DNA of 64,000 nt. It comes from CAYQNU01 sp964419055. Lineage in GTDB: Bacteria > Bacteroidota > Bacteroidia > Flavobacteriales_D > Parvicellaceae. The position numbers and the translations under genes are program-made. This document shows, piece after piece, positions 26,302-34,436 of the stretch. The notes under the pieces were generated by a model. It was not told where the DNA came from and made no database searches. It saw nothing but the letters and a program-made list of their open reading frames with translations. Position 1 is the stretch's first letter; every line of letters begins with the position of its first letter. The stretch covers positions 124,001 through 188,000 of the forward strand of contig CAYQNU010000006.1 of NCBI GenBank assembly GCA_964419055.1, read 5' to 3'.

Positions 26302-26820
26302 ATGAATGAAAATTACACAATGGATGTTTGGAAAGCGTTATATGTTGCTTCAAGAGCTGAGTTAAAAGTGCACGAAAGATTACAAAATAGAGGTTTTAGT
26401 ACCTATGTTCCGTGTCAAAAAGTGATGAAACAATGGAGCGATCGAAAAAAACTCATCACTCAACCCATGCTTAGGGGATATGTTTTCATTCAAAACCCTG
26501 ATCAAAACAGACTTCAAATCCTCGAAACACAAGGTGTAGTTGCTTTTGTTCGTAATTTAGGTGCCGATGCCATCATCACCAGTCAAGAAATAGAAACCTT
26601 GAGACTTATTGAGAAGTTGGGATATGAAACCTCCATTTGTGAAGAAGCTTTTAACATCGGTCAAGTAGTGAACATTAAGCAAGGTGCTTTCAAAGGTCAT
26701 CAAGCACGAGTAGTGGACATTGGCAAAGACGGAACCTTATATGCATTCTTGTTAGAAGGCATCAACCAATGTGTGCGCGTAAAAGTGCCTAAAGAAATTG
26801 TGGAAACAGCTGCTAATTAA
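26302..26820 (+). CDS. UpxY/NusG-like transcription antiterminator
   Basis: A 172-residue NusG paralogue. The N-terminal NGN domain starts WKALYVASRAELKVHERLQ and contains PMLRGYVFIQ. The C-terminal KOW domain has NIGQVVNIKQGAFKGHQARVV. Bacteroidetes UpxY proteins bind RNA polymerase on capsule operons to prevent early termination. ATG 26302 follows a hairpin-bearing leader; GTG 26281 seven codons upstream is possible but weaker. Unlike typical UpxY genes it lies in mid-cluster, just before wzm/wzt, so it probably controls the downstream export and pseudaminic genes. Confidence 0.9.
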   Translation: MNENYTMDVWKALYVASRAELKVHERLQNRGFSTYVPCQKVMKQWSDRKKLITQPMLRGYVFIQNPDQNRLQILETQGVVAFVRNLGADAIITSQEIETLRLIEKLGYETSICEEAFNIGQVVNIKQGAFKGHQARVVDIGKDGTLYAFLLEGINQCVRVKVPKEIVETAAN

Positions 26821-26842
26821 TCAATATTACCCATATTCATAA

Positions 26843-26870
26843 GTCTAAAATCGTCAATCTACAATCGTAC
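26843..26870 (+). repeat. Second heptamer repeat tract flanking upxY
   Basis: Units AGTCTAA, AATCGTC, AATCTAC and AATCGTA. It is a direct-repeat partner of the tract before upxY (23 bases, one mismatch) and sits in the short gap between upxY and wzm. Confidence 0.75.
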
Positions 26871-26878
26871 TTAAAATA

Positions 26879-27706
26879 ATGTCTAAACTCCCAGTAAAAA
26901 TATACGCTCCAAATTCAGCGTCACAACATCCTTTCAAAATGTGGGGTGTGATGTTCAAAGATTTGAAAGCCTCTCAAGGGTTGGCGTATCAATTGACTAA
27001 AAGAGACATCAGTGCGCAATACAGGCAATCTTTATTAGGCTTATTTTGGGCGTTTTTTACGCCTTTGTTCAATTCACTTACATGGATATTTCTTCAATCT
27101 TCAGGAACCGTAAATATTGCTGACACTAGTATCCCATACCCTGCTTATGTATTTATTGGCACAATGATGTGGCAAATTTTTACAGAATCCATCGCGAGCC
27201 CCATTCAACAAGTGCAAGCATCCAAATCCATCCTTTCCAAATTGAATTTTCCACGTGAAGCCATTTTGCTCAGTGGTTTGTATAAAGTACTGTTCAACGC
27301 AGCTATTAAAATATTGATTTTAATCCCTATTTTATTCTATTTTGGGGTATTTCCCGATTGGAAAATCAGCTTGTTACCTTTAGTCATTTTTTCGTTTGTA
27401 TTGGTGGGTTTTGCCATAGGATTATTCCTGACGCCCATAGGAACCTTATACACAGATATCGGTAGAGCTATACCAATAGTTTCTCAATTGATGATGTTTT
27501 TATCTCCTGTTGTTTTTACATACACGTTTAAATGGAATTTTACAACTCCTCTGCTGATGACTGCCCGAGAAGTTCTCTCAGGAGGTGATTTGCAATGGTT
27601 CTTGTATTTTTCAATAGTCACATTTGTAGCCCTTTTTGTACTGTTTTTTGCTTGGCTAGTGTTTAGAATCACTATGCCCGTGCTAATAGAAAGGATGAGT
27701 GCGTAA
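26879..27706 (+). CDS. wzm: ABC-2 polysaccharide export permease (Wzm)
   Basis: A 275-residue inner-membrane permease with about six spans. The N-terminal cytoplasmic helix contains YQLTKRDISAQYRQSLLGLFWAFFTPLF, the classic Wzm/TagG opening (R-D-I-x-x-x-Y-x-x-S-x-L-G). It pairs with the Wzt ATPase encoded about 140 bases downstream to export a finished polysaccharide chain. Codons here are richer in C than in the sugar genes on either side, like the first part of wzt. Confidence 0.93.
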   Translation: MSKLPVKIYAPNSASQHPFKMWGVMFKDLKASQGLAYQLTKRDISAQYRQSLLGLFWAFFTPLFNSLTWIFLQSSGTVNIADTSIPYPAYVFIGTMMWQIFTESIASPIQQVQASKSILSKLNFPREAILLSGLYKVLFNAAIKILILIPILFYFGVFPDWKISLLPLVIFSFVLVGFAIGLFLTPIGTLYTDIGRAIPIVSQLMMFLSPVVFTYTFKWNFTTPLLMTAREVLSGGDLQWFLYFSIVTFVALFVLFFAWLVFRITMPVLIERMSA

Positions 27707-27847
27707 TGTCATAGACGTTAAACTGAACAAATTACCATCACCCCTCAAACATCAATCCTCCGTGCAACCTAACAACCAAATAACTGACCAACTAATTAAC
27801 CTTTTATCAACCGAAGCTTTAGCGAAGGTTGAAAACCTCAAACAAAA
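27707..27847 (+). other. G-poor intergenic tract before wzt
   Basis: 141 bases rich in A and C with many AAC/CAAC words (ACAACCAAATAAC, GACCAACTAATTAACC) and no ORF. It holds one hairpin, TCAACC (27807-27812) with GGTTGA (27827-27832). No TAnnTTTG promoter was found. It looks like the low-complexity spacer seen at other junctions of this segment. Confidence 0.55.
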
Positions 27848-29122
27848 ATGAGCGCCAGCGAATTACAAACCTCAAACCAACTGAGCGACAGCGATGTTCT
27901 CGTTCGCGTCCAAGGCGTCTCCAAAAAGTTCTGCAAAGACCTCAAAACCTCTTTGAAATACGGAGTGATGGACCTGAGCGCGCAAATATTTGGTAAAACA
28001 CAAAACAAAGAACTCCGACCCAAAGAATTTTGGGCAGTACGGGATGTGAGTTTTGAATTGAAAAGAGGCGAATGTCTAGGATTGATTGGCCACAATGGAG
28101 CAGGAAAAAGTACGCTGCTCAAAATGCTCAACGGGCTCATCAACCCCGATGAAGGCCGCATAGAAATGCACGGTAGGGTAGCAGCTTTGATTGAGCTAGG
28201 TGCAGGTTTTAACCCCATTCTTACAGGGCGTGAAAATATCTATAACAACGGAACCGTACTAGGCCTCACACGCAAAGAAATTGATGAAGTGTTGGAAGAG
28301 ATTATAGACTTTTCAGAACTCAGGGAGTTTATTGATACGCCCGTACAAAACTATAGTAGTGGAATGAAAGTGAGATTGGGTTTTGCCGTAGCAACTAGTT
28401 TTAAACCGGATATTCTCATTTTAGATGAAGTATTAGCCGTGGGAGATGCCGGTTTTAGAATGAAATCGTTTAATCGAATTTCAGAAATAATGCGTACGTG
28501 TGCCGTTATTTTTGTTAGCCATTCTATGCAAACAATAGCAAGAATTTGCACACATGGTATGCTAATGGAAAAAGGAAATGTGAAGTTGTATACAAACAAT
28601 ATGCAAGAAGCTATTGAATTTTATTTTGGTGCTTTTCAAGGTGAAGGAGCTATAATTGAATTCAATGAATTTGCTGAAATTGAAGAAATAAAAATTAATG
28701 GCGAAATACAAATAAACGAAAAACATGTATTTCAAACAATGTTTGGGAAAGATTTGGTATTGAATTTAAAAGTCAAAATAAAATCTAAACATACTAGATT
28801 CTGCGTGAAAATGCATATTACCGATAAAGATATGAAAATGGTGGCTCAATCGGTCTCCAATAAGTTTCATAGTATGTTTGAAAATAATTCACCAAATGAA
28901 GTACAATTTACTTTTCCTAATTTAGCATTAATTGACGGAGAATATACATTTACATTTTTTATTCAATACGAAAACGATACAAAACCATACAATGCTGAAA
29001 TTTTAGCAACTTATAGGAATTACACTAAATTCAAAGTTAGAGGATTAGAAGAGGTGTTATACGCACCTATTTATTTGATTCCCGAAATAGAACATAACAA
29101 TAAAAAATTAGAGAACAAATAA
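27848..29122 (+). CDS. wzt: ABC export ATPase with C-terminal glycan-reading domain (Wzt)
   Basis: A 424-residue ATPase partner of Wzm. It has Walker A GHNGAGKST (about 81-89), signature YSSGMKVRLGFA (about 167-178), Walker B ILILDEVLAVGD (about 187-198) and the H-loop FVSHS. Residues 265-415 form an added beta-sandwich like the Wzt-C domain, which in E. coli O8/O9a reads the chain-end cap. The export may therefore be selective for a particular glycan end. Codon use changes within the gene: the first part uses many C-ending codons, the C-terminal part is AT-rich. The last base is the first base of the pseB start. Confidence 0.92.
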   Translation: MSASELQTSNQLSDSDVLVRVQGVSKKFCKDLKTSLKYGVMDLSAQIFGKTQNKELRPKEFWAVRDVSFELKRGECLGLIGHNGAGKSTLLKMLNGLINPDEGRIEMHGRVAALIELGAGFNPILTGRENIYNNGTVLGLTRKEIDEVLEEIIDFSELREFIDTPVQNYSSGMKVRLGFAVATSFKPDILILDEVLAVGDAGFRMKSFNRISEIMRTCAVIFVSHSMQTIARICTHGMLMEKGNVKLYTNNMQEAIEFYFGAFQGEGAIIEFNEFAEIEEIKINGEIQINEKHVFQTMFGKDLVLNLKVKIKSKHTRFCVKMHITDKDMKMVAQSVSNKFHSMFENNSPNEVQFTFPNLALIDGEYTFTFFIQYENDTKPYNAEILATYRNYTKFKVRGLEEVLYAPIYLIPEIEHNNKKLENK

Positions 29123-30135
29123 TGTTAAACAATAAGATAATACTAATCACAGGAGGTACAGGTTCGTTGGGTAAAGCCCTTACGAAACATATATTGGGCA
29201 AATACCCTACAGTAAAAAAGATAATTATTTACTCTCGAGACGAACAAAAGCAATTTGAAATGGCGCAAGATTACCCAAGAGATAAATATCCAAATATTCG
29301 TTTTTTTATTGGTGATGTCAGAGATGCGGATCGTTTAACGAGAGCGTTGTCAGGAGTTAATTATGTAATCCATGCAGCAGCCATGAAACATGTGCCTATT
29401 GCAGAATATAACCCTGATGAATGTGTGAAAACGAATATTGGTGGTGCTCAAAATGTAATTGATGCGTGTCTCAAAACAACAGTCGAAAAAGTGGTGGCAT
29501 TATCTACAGATAAGGCTTGTGCTCCAATTAATTTGTATGGAGCTACAAAGTTAACTTCAGATAAATTATTCATAGCAGCCAATAATATTAAAGGCACCAA
29601 TCCTATTCGCTTTTCAGTAGTGCGCTATGGAAATGTGATGGGTTCCAATGGTTCTGTGATTCCTTTTTTTATGAAAAAGAAAAAAGAAGGTATTATTCCC
29701 ATAACTGACCCAAATATGACTCGATTCAACATTTCCCTTCAAGGAGGAGTAGATATGGTCATGCACGCACTTGAACATGCTTGGGGTGGAGAATTATTTG
29801 TACCAAAAATTCCATCCTATAAAATTATGGACGTGGCAGAAGCCGTTGCTCCTGAATGTGAAAAAATGATAATAGGTATAAGACCTGGAGAGAAAGTTCA
29901 CGAAGAAATGATTACCCCTTCTGATTCTTTTTACACCTATGATTTAGGTAAGTATTATACGATACTTCCTTCTCACCATAGTTGGAAAATAGAGGATTTC
30001 ATCAATACTTTTAATGCAAAAAAAGTAGCACAAGGATTTAGCTACACATCTGAAAATAATACCGAATGGGAAACGGTTGAAAGTATGAGGGAATTGATAC
30101 GTGAACATGTTGATCCGAGTTTCGATTTTCAATAA
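29122..30135 (+). CDS. pseB: UDP-GlcNAc 4,6-dehydratase (inverting) PseB
   Basis: First enzyme of pseudaminic acid synthesis: dehydrates UDP-GlcNAc and inverts C5 to the L-altro series. 337 residues with the NAD motif GGTGSLG (11-17), the catalytic block STDKA (128-132) and Tyr139/Lys143 in YGATK; AAAMKHVPIAEYNP is typical of PseB and CapD-type enzymes. It overlaps wzt by one base. The pathway is then interrupted by a 440-base decayed gene before pseC, so pseB may be cut off from pseC by the remnant's transcriptional effects. Confidence 0.93.
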   Translation: MLNNKIILITGGTGSLGKALTKHILGKYPTVKKIIIYSRDEQKQFEMAQDYPRDKYPNIRFFIGDVRDADRLTRALSGVNYVIHAAAMKHVPIAEYNPDECVKTNIGGAQNVIDACLKTTVEKVVALSTDKACAPINLYGATKLTSDKLFIAANNIKGTNPIRFSVVRYGNVMGSNGSVIPFFMKKKKEGIIPITDPNMTRFNISLQGGVDMVMHALEHAWGGELFVPKIPSYKIMDVAEAVAPECEKMIIGIRPGEKVHEEMITPSDSFYTYDLGKYYTILPSHHSWKIEDFINTFNAKKVAQGFSYTSENNTEWETVESMRELIREHVDPSFDFQ

Positions 30136-30190
30136 ACGCTTTTCGTTTATTTATCTTCTCGAATAAAACGAGTAACTAACCACGAATAAA

Positions 30191-30545
30191 ATGCGTATTT
30201 TCAGAAATTTTGATGTTTAGAAAAATGCCAAAGAATTAGTGAAAGTTCTTTTATCATCCTACAAATTCGTTTCCGGATTCCGAAAAATATTCTTTGTCAA
30301 ATCAAATACGAAGAGCATCAGTGTCAATTCCAGCAAATATAGCTGAAGGTTCGGGTAGAAATACTGATAAAGATTTTAGAAATTTTCTGTTTATTGCACT
30401 AGGTTCTTCATATTAGCTTGAGACATTGATTGATTTATCATTCGATTTAGAATTTTAAAAAAAAGAGAAGTTTGATGAAGTATACGACAAAATAAATCAT
30501 ATTCAACGTCAGTTGAACTCATTAATTAATAAAATAAAAGTTTAA
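30191..30545 (+). pseudogene. Decayed four-helix-bundle (IVS/S23-type) protein gene
   Basis: Starting at ATG 30191 the frame reads MRIFRNFDV, then TAG (30218) where homologues have Trp, then KNAKELVKVLLSSYKF. A frameshift follows, after which another frame reads FPDSEKYSLSNQIRRASVS, IPANIAEGSGRNTDKDF and FRNFLFIALGSSY. A further TAG and a TAA break the last helix, and the remnant ends INHIQRQLNSLINKIKV. IRRASVSIPANIAEGSGR is the hallmark of the four-helix-bundle family first known from 23S rRNA intervening sequences. It has at least three in-frame stops and one frameshift, so it makes no intact protein. It accounts for most of the 440-base gap between pseB and pseC. Confidence 0.85.
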
Positions 30546-30575
30546 AGTATCCAAACCACGTCCCACGAAAATCGA

Positions 30576-31805
30576 ATGACGAACAAAGATAAAAATATTA
30601 TCCCATACGGAAAACAGCACATTACCCAAGAGGATATCGATGCAGTAGTATTGGCGCTTCAATCAGACTTCCTTACACAGGGACCAAAAATTAATGAATT
30701 TGAAACCGCCTTTGCTCAATATATAGGTTCGAAATATGCAGTGGCAGTAGCAAACGGCACAGCCGCATTGCATTTGTGTACATTAGCTCTGAATGTAAAA
30801 GAAGGAGATAAAGTTATCACGACACCCATTACATTTGCCGCATCGGCTAATTGTGTTCGCTATTGCGGAGGCGAAGTGGTTTTTGCGGATATTGATCCTT
30901 CAACCTATTTGTTAGATATTAATGCTGTAAGAAAATTAATGGAGGATGCTCCAAAAGGAACTTATAAAGGAATTATACCTGTTGATTTTGCCGGAAGGGC
31001 TGTTGATTTAGAAGCTTTCAAAAAACTAGCAGATGAATTTGATTGTTGGTTAATTGAAGATGCATGTCATGCTCCAGGTGGATTTTTTAAAGACAGTAAG
31101 GGAATTAAACAAAACTGTGGAAATGGAAATTATGCTGACCTAGCCATTTTTTCTTTTCACCCCGTTAAACACATAGCCTGTGGTGAAGGAGGTATGATAA
31201 CCACCAATGATGAACAACTCTACAAAAAATTATTAACTCTTCGCACACACGGCATTACCCGTGATACAGATTTATTCCAGAATTCTGTCGATTTTGCAAT
31301 AGGCCAGCAGCAAACCGCAAACAACCAACCGCCAACCGCCAACCGCCAATGGCCAACATGGTACATGGAAATGCAAGAACTCGGCTTCAATTATCGATTA
31401 ACTGATTTTCAGGCTGCATTAGGTATTAGTCAATTATCAAGAGCTAATGAAGGGATTATAAGAAGAAAAGAAATTGCAAAAAGATATTTTGAAGCATTTA
31501 AAAACGAAAACTTTATTCAAGGTCAATCAGGATATGTTGGAGGACACGCTTATCATTTGTATGTAATTCAAGTTAAAAACAGACTGGGTCTTTATAATTA
31601 TTTGCGAAGCAAAAATATTTTTGCTCAAATTCATTACATTCCCTGTCATTTGATGCCTTACTACAGATCTTTAGTATGGAAAGAAGGCGATTTACCAAAT
31701 GCTGAAAACTATTATACCAATTGTATAAGTCTACCTATGTTTCCGACATTAACAGATGAAGAACAAAAATTTGTTATAAATACAGTATTAACCTTTTATA
31801 ATTAA
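30576..31805 (+). CDS. pseC: UDP-4-amino sugar transaminase PseC with repeat insertion
   Basis: A PLP aminotransferase that aminates the PseB product at C4. 409 residues, longer than usual for PseC. It has GTAALHL, Asp162 in IEDACHAPGG, and the PLP lysine Lys198 in FSFHPVKHIACGEGG. Between AI and the conserved MEMQELGFNYRLTDFQA lies a Gln/Asn/Pro-rich stretch (about residues 243-260, QQQTANNQPPTANRQW) encoded by a seven-base tandem repeat. It probably forms a surface loop and the reading frame is intact here. A gain or loss of a unit would shift the frame before the second half of the fold. Confidence 0.93.
   Translation: MTNKDKNIIPYGKQHITQEDIDAVVLALQSDFLTQGPKINEFETAFAQYIGSKYAVAVANGTAALHLCTLALNVKEGDKVITTPITFAASANCVRYCGGEVVFADIDPSTYLLDINAVRKLMEDAPKGTYKGIIPVDFAGRAVDLEAFKKLADEFDCWLIEDACHAPGGFFKDSKGIKQNCGNGNYADLAIFSFHPVKHIACGEGGMITTNDEQLYKKLLTLRTHGITRDTDLFQNSVDFAIGQQQTANNQPPTANRQWPTWYMEMQELGFNYRLTDFQAALGISQLSRANEGIIRRKEIAKRYFEAFKNENFIQGQSGYVGGHAYHLYVIQVKNRLGLYNYLRSKNIFAQIHYIPCHLMPYYRSLVWKEGDLPNAENYYTNCISLPMFPTLTDEEQKFVINTVLTFYN
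31305..31353 (+). repeat. Heptamer tandem repeat inside pseC
   Basis: Three perfect CAACCGC units (31326-31346) are flanked by degenerate ones: CAGCAGC, AAACCGC and AAACAAC before, CAATGGC after. Seven bases is not a multiple of three, so each unit gained or lost changes the frame of pseC. Confidence 0.85.
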
Positions 31806-31830
31806 CCTAACACATAAATATGTTTTAAAC

Positions 31831-31905
31831 TTGAATAGTCAACAGTTAAGCAACAACAATTAGCTTTTCACTCTTCACTTTCACTCTTCACCGTTAACCC
31901 TTCAC
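31831..31905 (+). repeat. Degenerate heptamer tract between pseC and pseF
   Basis: Seven-base periodic words (AATAGTC, AACAGTT, AAGCAAC, AACAATT) run into CACTCTT-type units. CAC recurs at spacings of 7, 6, 7 and 14 bases. It fills most of the 107-base gap between the two genes; no promoter motif was found in it. Confidence 0.65.
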
Positions 31906-31912
31906 TAAAAAA

Positions 31913-32608
31913 ATGAAAAACCTATGCATCATACCAGCTCGTGGTGGAAGTAAAAGAATTCCTCGAAAAAATATAAAAGATTTTCTAGGAAAACCTATCA
32001 TTGCTTATTCTATAGAAGCTGCTCTCAAAAGTGGTTTGTTTGATGAAGTTATAGTGTCTACAGATGATGATGATATAGCAGAAATAGCAAAAAAATATGG
32101 CGCTAGCGTTCCATTTATGCGAAGTGCAAAAAATTCAGATGATTTTGCTACAACTTATGATGTGATAGAAGAGGTGATAAATTCCTATTTAACATTAAAT
32201 AAAACATTCATTAAAGTTTGTTGTATCTATCCTTGTGCTCCATTCGTAACAGCAGACAAATTAAAAATAGGATTTGATATATTAATTGAAAATAATTTTG
32301 ATTCTGTAATTCCCGTAGTTGCATTTAGTTTTCCAATTCAAAGAAGTCTAAAATTATTCAATAGCAAACTTAATTTTGTTTATTCGGAACATGAAAAAAC
32401 TAGATCGCAAGATTTGGAAAAAACATATCATGATGCTGGTCAATTTTATTGGTGTGACTTAAATCAATTATTAGAAACAAAAAGAATATTAAACTCAAAT
32501 ACAGGAATGATGGAACTTACTGAATTAGATGTTCAAGATATCGATAATGAAACTGATTGGAAATTAGCTGAGTTAAAATATAGAATGATAAGTGAATCAA
32601 GGAATTAA
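31913..32608 (+). CDS. pseF: Pseudaminic acid cytidylyltransferase PseF
   Basis: Activates pseudaminic acid with CTP to the CMP-sugar used by transferases. 231 residues, starting with the CTP-loop IIPARGGSKRIPRKN (6-20). PCAPFV and the block QDLEKTYHDAGQFYW are the PseF-specific signature that separates it from NeuA and LegF. It overlaps pseG by 17 bases. It is the only classical CMP-nonulosonate synthetase in the window. Confidence 0.93.
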   Translation: MKNLCIIPARGGSKRIPRKNIKDFLGKPIIAYSIEAALKSGLFDEVIVSTDDDDIAEIAKKYGASVPFMRSAKNSDDFATTYDVIEEVINSYLTLNKTFIKVCCIYPCAPFVTADKLKIGFDILIENNFDSVIPVVAFSFPIQRSLKLFNSKLNFVYSEHEKTRSQDLEKTYHDAGQFYWCDLNQLLETKRILNSNTGMMELTELDVQDIDNETDWKLAELKYRMISESRN

Positions 32609-33605
32609 AGTTTTTTTAAGAGGTGATGGAAATGAAAAAATTGGCTTTGGTCATTTATATCGTTTGTATGCATTGTATCACTATTTAAAGAATTTTTTTA
32701 ATATTGAATTTGTAATTTCAAATGAAACTATACTGCCTTTCGAAAGTGAAGTGTCAAACATTCTTAAATTACCAAAATTTAAATTTAAAACGGAAGAGAT
32801 TAGTTATCTTAAACAAAAATGTAAGGCAAATGATTGGTTAATTTTAGATGGTTATCAATTTGAACTAAGTTATGAAAAAGAAATAAGAGATTTGGGTGTT
32901 AATATATTGAAAATTGATGATTTCTGCTCAGCGACTTACGCTAATGTCATTGTAAATCAAGATCCTAATATTGAACTTTGTGAATTTAAGAACGATGAAA
33001 TTAACTATCCAGTTATAAAGAAAACAGGAACTTCTTTTGCTTTACTTAGACCTGGATTTATTTCTGCTATTTCAAAGCCAACAAAAATTAATGAAAATGG
33101 TGAAATTTTCATTAGTTTTGGAGGAGCAGACCCTAAAGATTTAGGTTTAAATCTTGCACAAAAATTGTCCAAAATGAATTTGGTAAAAAAGATTCATTGG
33201 TTAGGAAGTGAAACAATCGCAAAAAAAATAAATAATAATTTTCCTGAAAAAGTTATTTTTTATAATAGACTTTCTGATGTAGAAATCATAAAAGTATTAA
33301 GAATGTGTCAATTAGCATGTTTACCTTGTAGCAATATTTTTCAAGAAGCATGTTGTGTAGGAATTCCAATTATATGTGGATATTTTGTCGATAATCAAGA
33401 GTATCCATATTATAGATATAAAAAAGAGAATTTGTTTTATCCTATAGAAGATTGGGTAAATGCAATTGAAAATGATTATATTGTTGATATAATTGAAGAA
33501 AAGTTAAATAATTTTAATTTGAAAATTGAAATTGAATTAATAAAAAATCAGAAAATACTTTTTAATCACGATTTTGCTCTTAATTATAAACTGTTAATTA
33601 GTTGA
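32592..33605 (+). CDS. pseG: UDP-sugar hydrolase PseG
   Basis: Removes UDP from the 2,4-diacylamido-L-altrose intermediate before condensation. 337 residues of GT-B fold. The N-terminus RGDGNEKIGFGHLYR carries the catalytic His21 in the GxGHxxR motif, and LILDGYQF and ISFGGADPKDLG are typical. The start is GTG 32592 inside the end of pseF; the frame has no nearer ATG before the motif. Only the hydrolase is present: there is no PseH acetyltransferase domain fused or adjacent. Confidence 0.9.
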   Translation: MNQGIKVFLRGDGNEKIGFGHLYRLYALYHYLKNFFNIEFVISNETILPFESEVSNILKLPKFKFKTEEISYLKQKCKANDWLILDGYQFELSYEKEIRDLGVNILKIDDFCSATYANVIVNQDPNIELCEFKNDEINYPVIKKTGTSFALLRPGFISAISKPTKINENGEIFISFGGADPKDLGLNLAQKLSKMNLVKKIHWLGSETIAKKINNNFPEKVIFYNRLSDVEIIKVLRMCQLACLPCSNIFQEACCVGIPIICGYFVDNQEYPYYRYKKENLFYPIEDWVNAIENDYIVDIIEEKLNNFNLKIEIELIKNQKILFNHDFALNYKLLIS

Positions 33606-34435
33606 AGAAAAAAGTTATTTATATAGGGAATATTGCCAATGTTGCTGAGTACATTAGTATGAATGATAATATTGAATTATTAGCTGTGATATCTGAAAAA
33701 AAAAGTATATCAGATGAAATTCTTAATTTTGTATATTTAAGAAAAGTTAAGTTATATGATGTAGAGAATAAATCAGATCTTGAAAATATTTTGAACAGAT
33801 TTGAAGAAAATAATATTCTTTTAATTTCAGGTTTTGGGCTAATATTAAATGAAAAAATTCTTAATCGATTTAAGGTATTTAATATCCATTTTGGAGTCCT
33901 CCCAAATTATAAAGGTAGACATCCCTCTTTCTTTGCAACCTTAAATAATGAAAAAGAAATTGGAGTTACATTACATTTAGTTGATTTAGGAATTGATAGT
34001 GGAAATATTATTGAGGTTATTAAGGAACCTTATTATTTCTATGAAAATGAAAATGATATTTTTAATAAGCTCTTATTAAGAATACCTGAATTGCTAAATA
34101 GTTTTATATATTTTTTAGATAATAAAATTTCTTCAAAATCTAATTATGGTGGAAATTATTATAAACCTGTTAATCAATCAGACATAACCATAACTGAAAA
34201 CACTGACATTAGTAAAATACTAAATATAGTAAGAGCCCAAAGTAAATACCAAGGAGCTTTATTTAGGTATCAAAATAATATTTTTGGGATAACAAAGGTT
34301 AGAATTACACAATCAATATCTTTATGTGAGAATTTTAATTGTGAGAAACTGATGATTAAAAATAACATTCCTTATGGAATTTGGATAAATGAAAATCATT
34401 GTTTAATTTTTGAGAATATTACAAAATTAAATTGA
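33602..34435 (+). CDS. Sugar N-formyltransferase-like protein
   Basis: A 277-residue formyltransferase-fold protein. Catalytic Asn94, His96 and Asp132 (FNIHFGVLP and DLGIDSGNI) match the N-H-D triad of folate-dependent formyltransferases. The C-terminal third is a divergent OB-like domain. It sits between PseG and PseI where PseH would be expected. It may therefore formylate the C4 amine of the PseC product, which becomes N7 of the final sugar. The start is TTG 33602, overlapping the pseG stop (TTGA). 10-formyl-tetrahydrofolate would be the donor by family rule. Confidence 0.82.
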   Translation: MKKKVIYIGNIANVAEYISMNDNIELLAVISEKKSISDEILNFVYLRKVKLYDVENKSDLENILNRFEENNILLISGFGLILNEKILNRFKVFNIHFGVLPNYKGRHPSFFATLNNEKEIGVTLHLVDLGIDSGNIIEVIKEPYYFYENENDIFNKLLLRIPELLNSFIYFLDNKISSKSNYGGNYYKPVNQSDITITENTDISKILNIVRAQSKYQGALFRYQNNIFGITKVRITQSISLCENFNCEKLMIKNNIPYGIWINENHCLIFENITKLN

Positions 34436-34436
34436 T

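Noticed and set aside
27838..28218. Long minus-strand frame opposite wzt
   Set aside because: It mirrors the Wzt ATPase coding sequence; the protein has no recognisable motif and no promoter.
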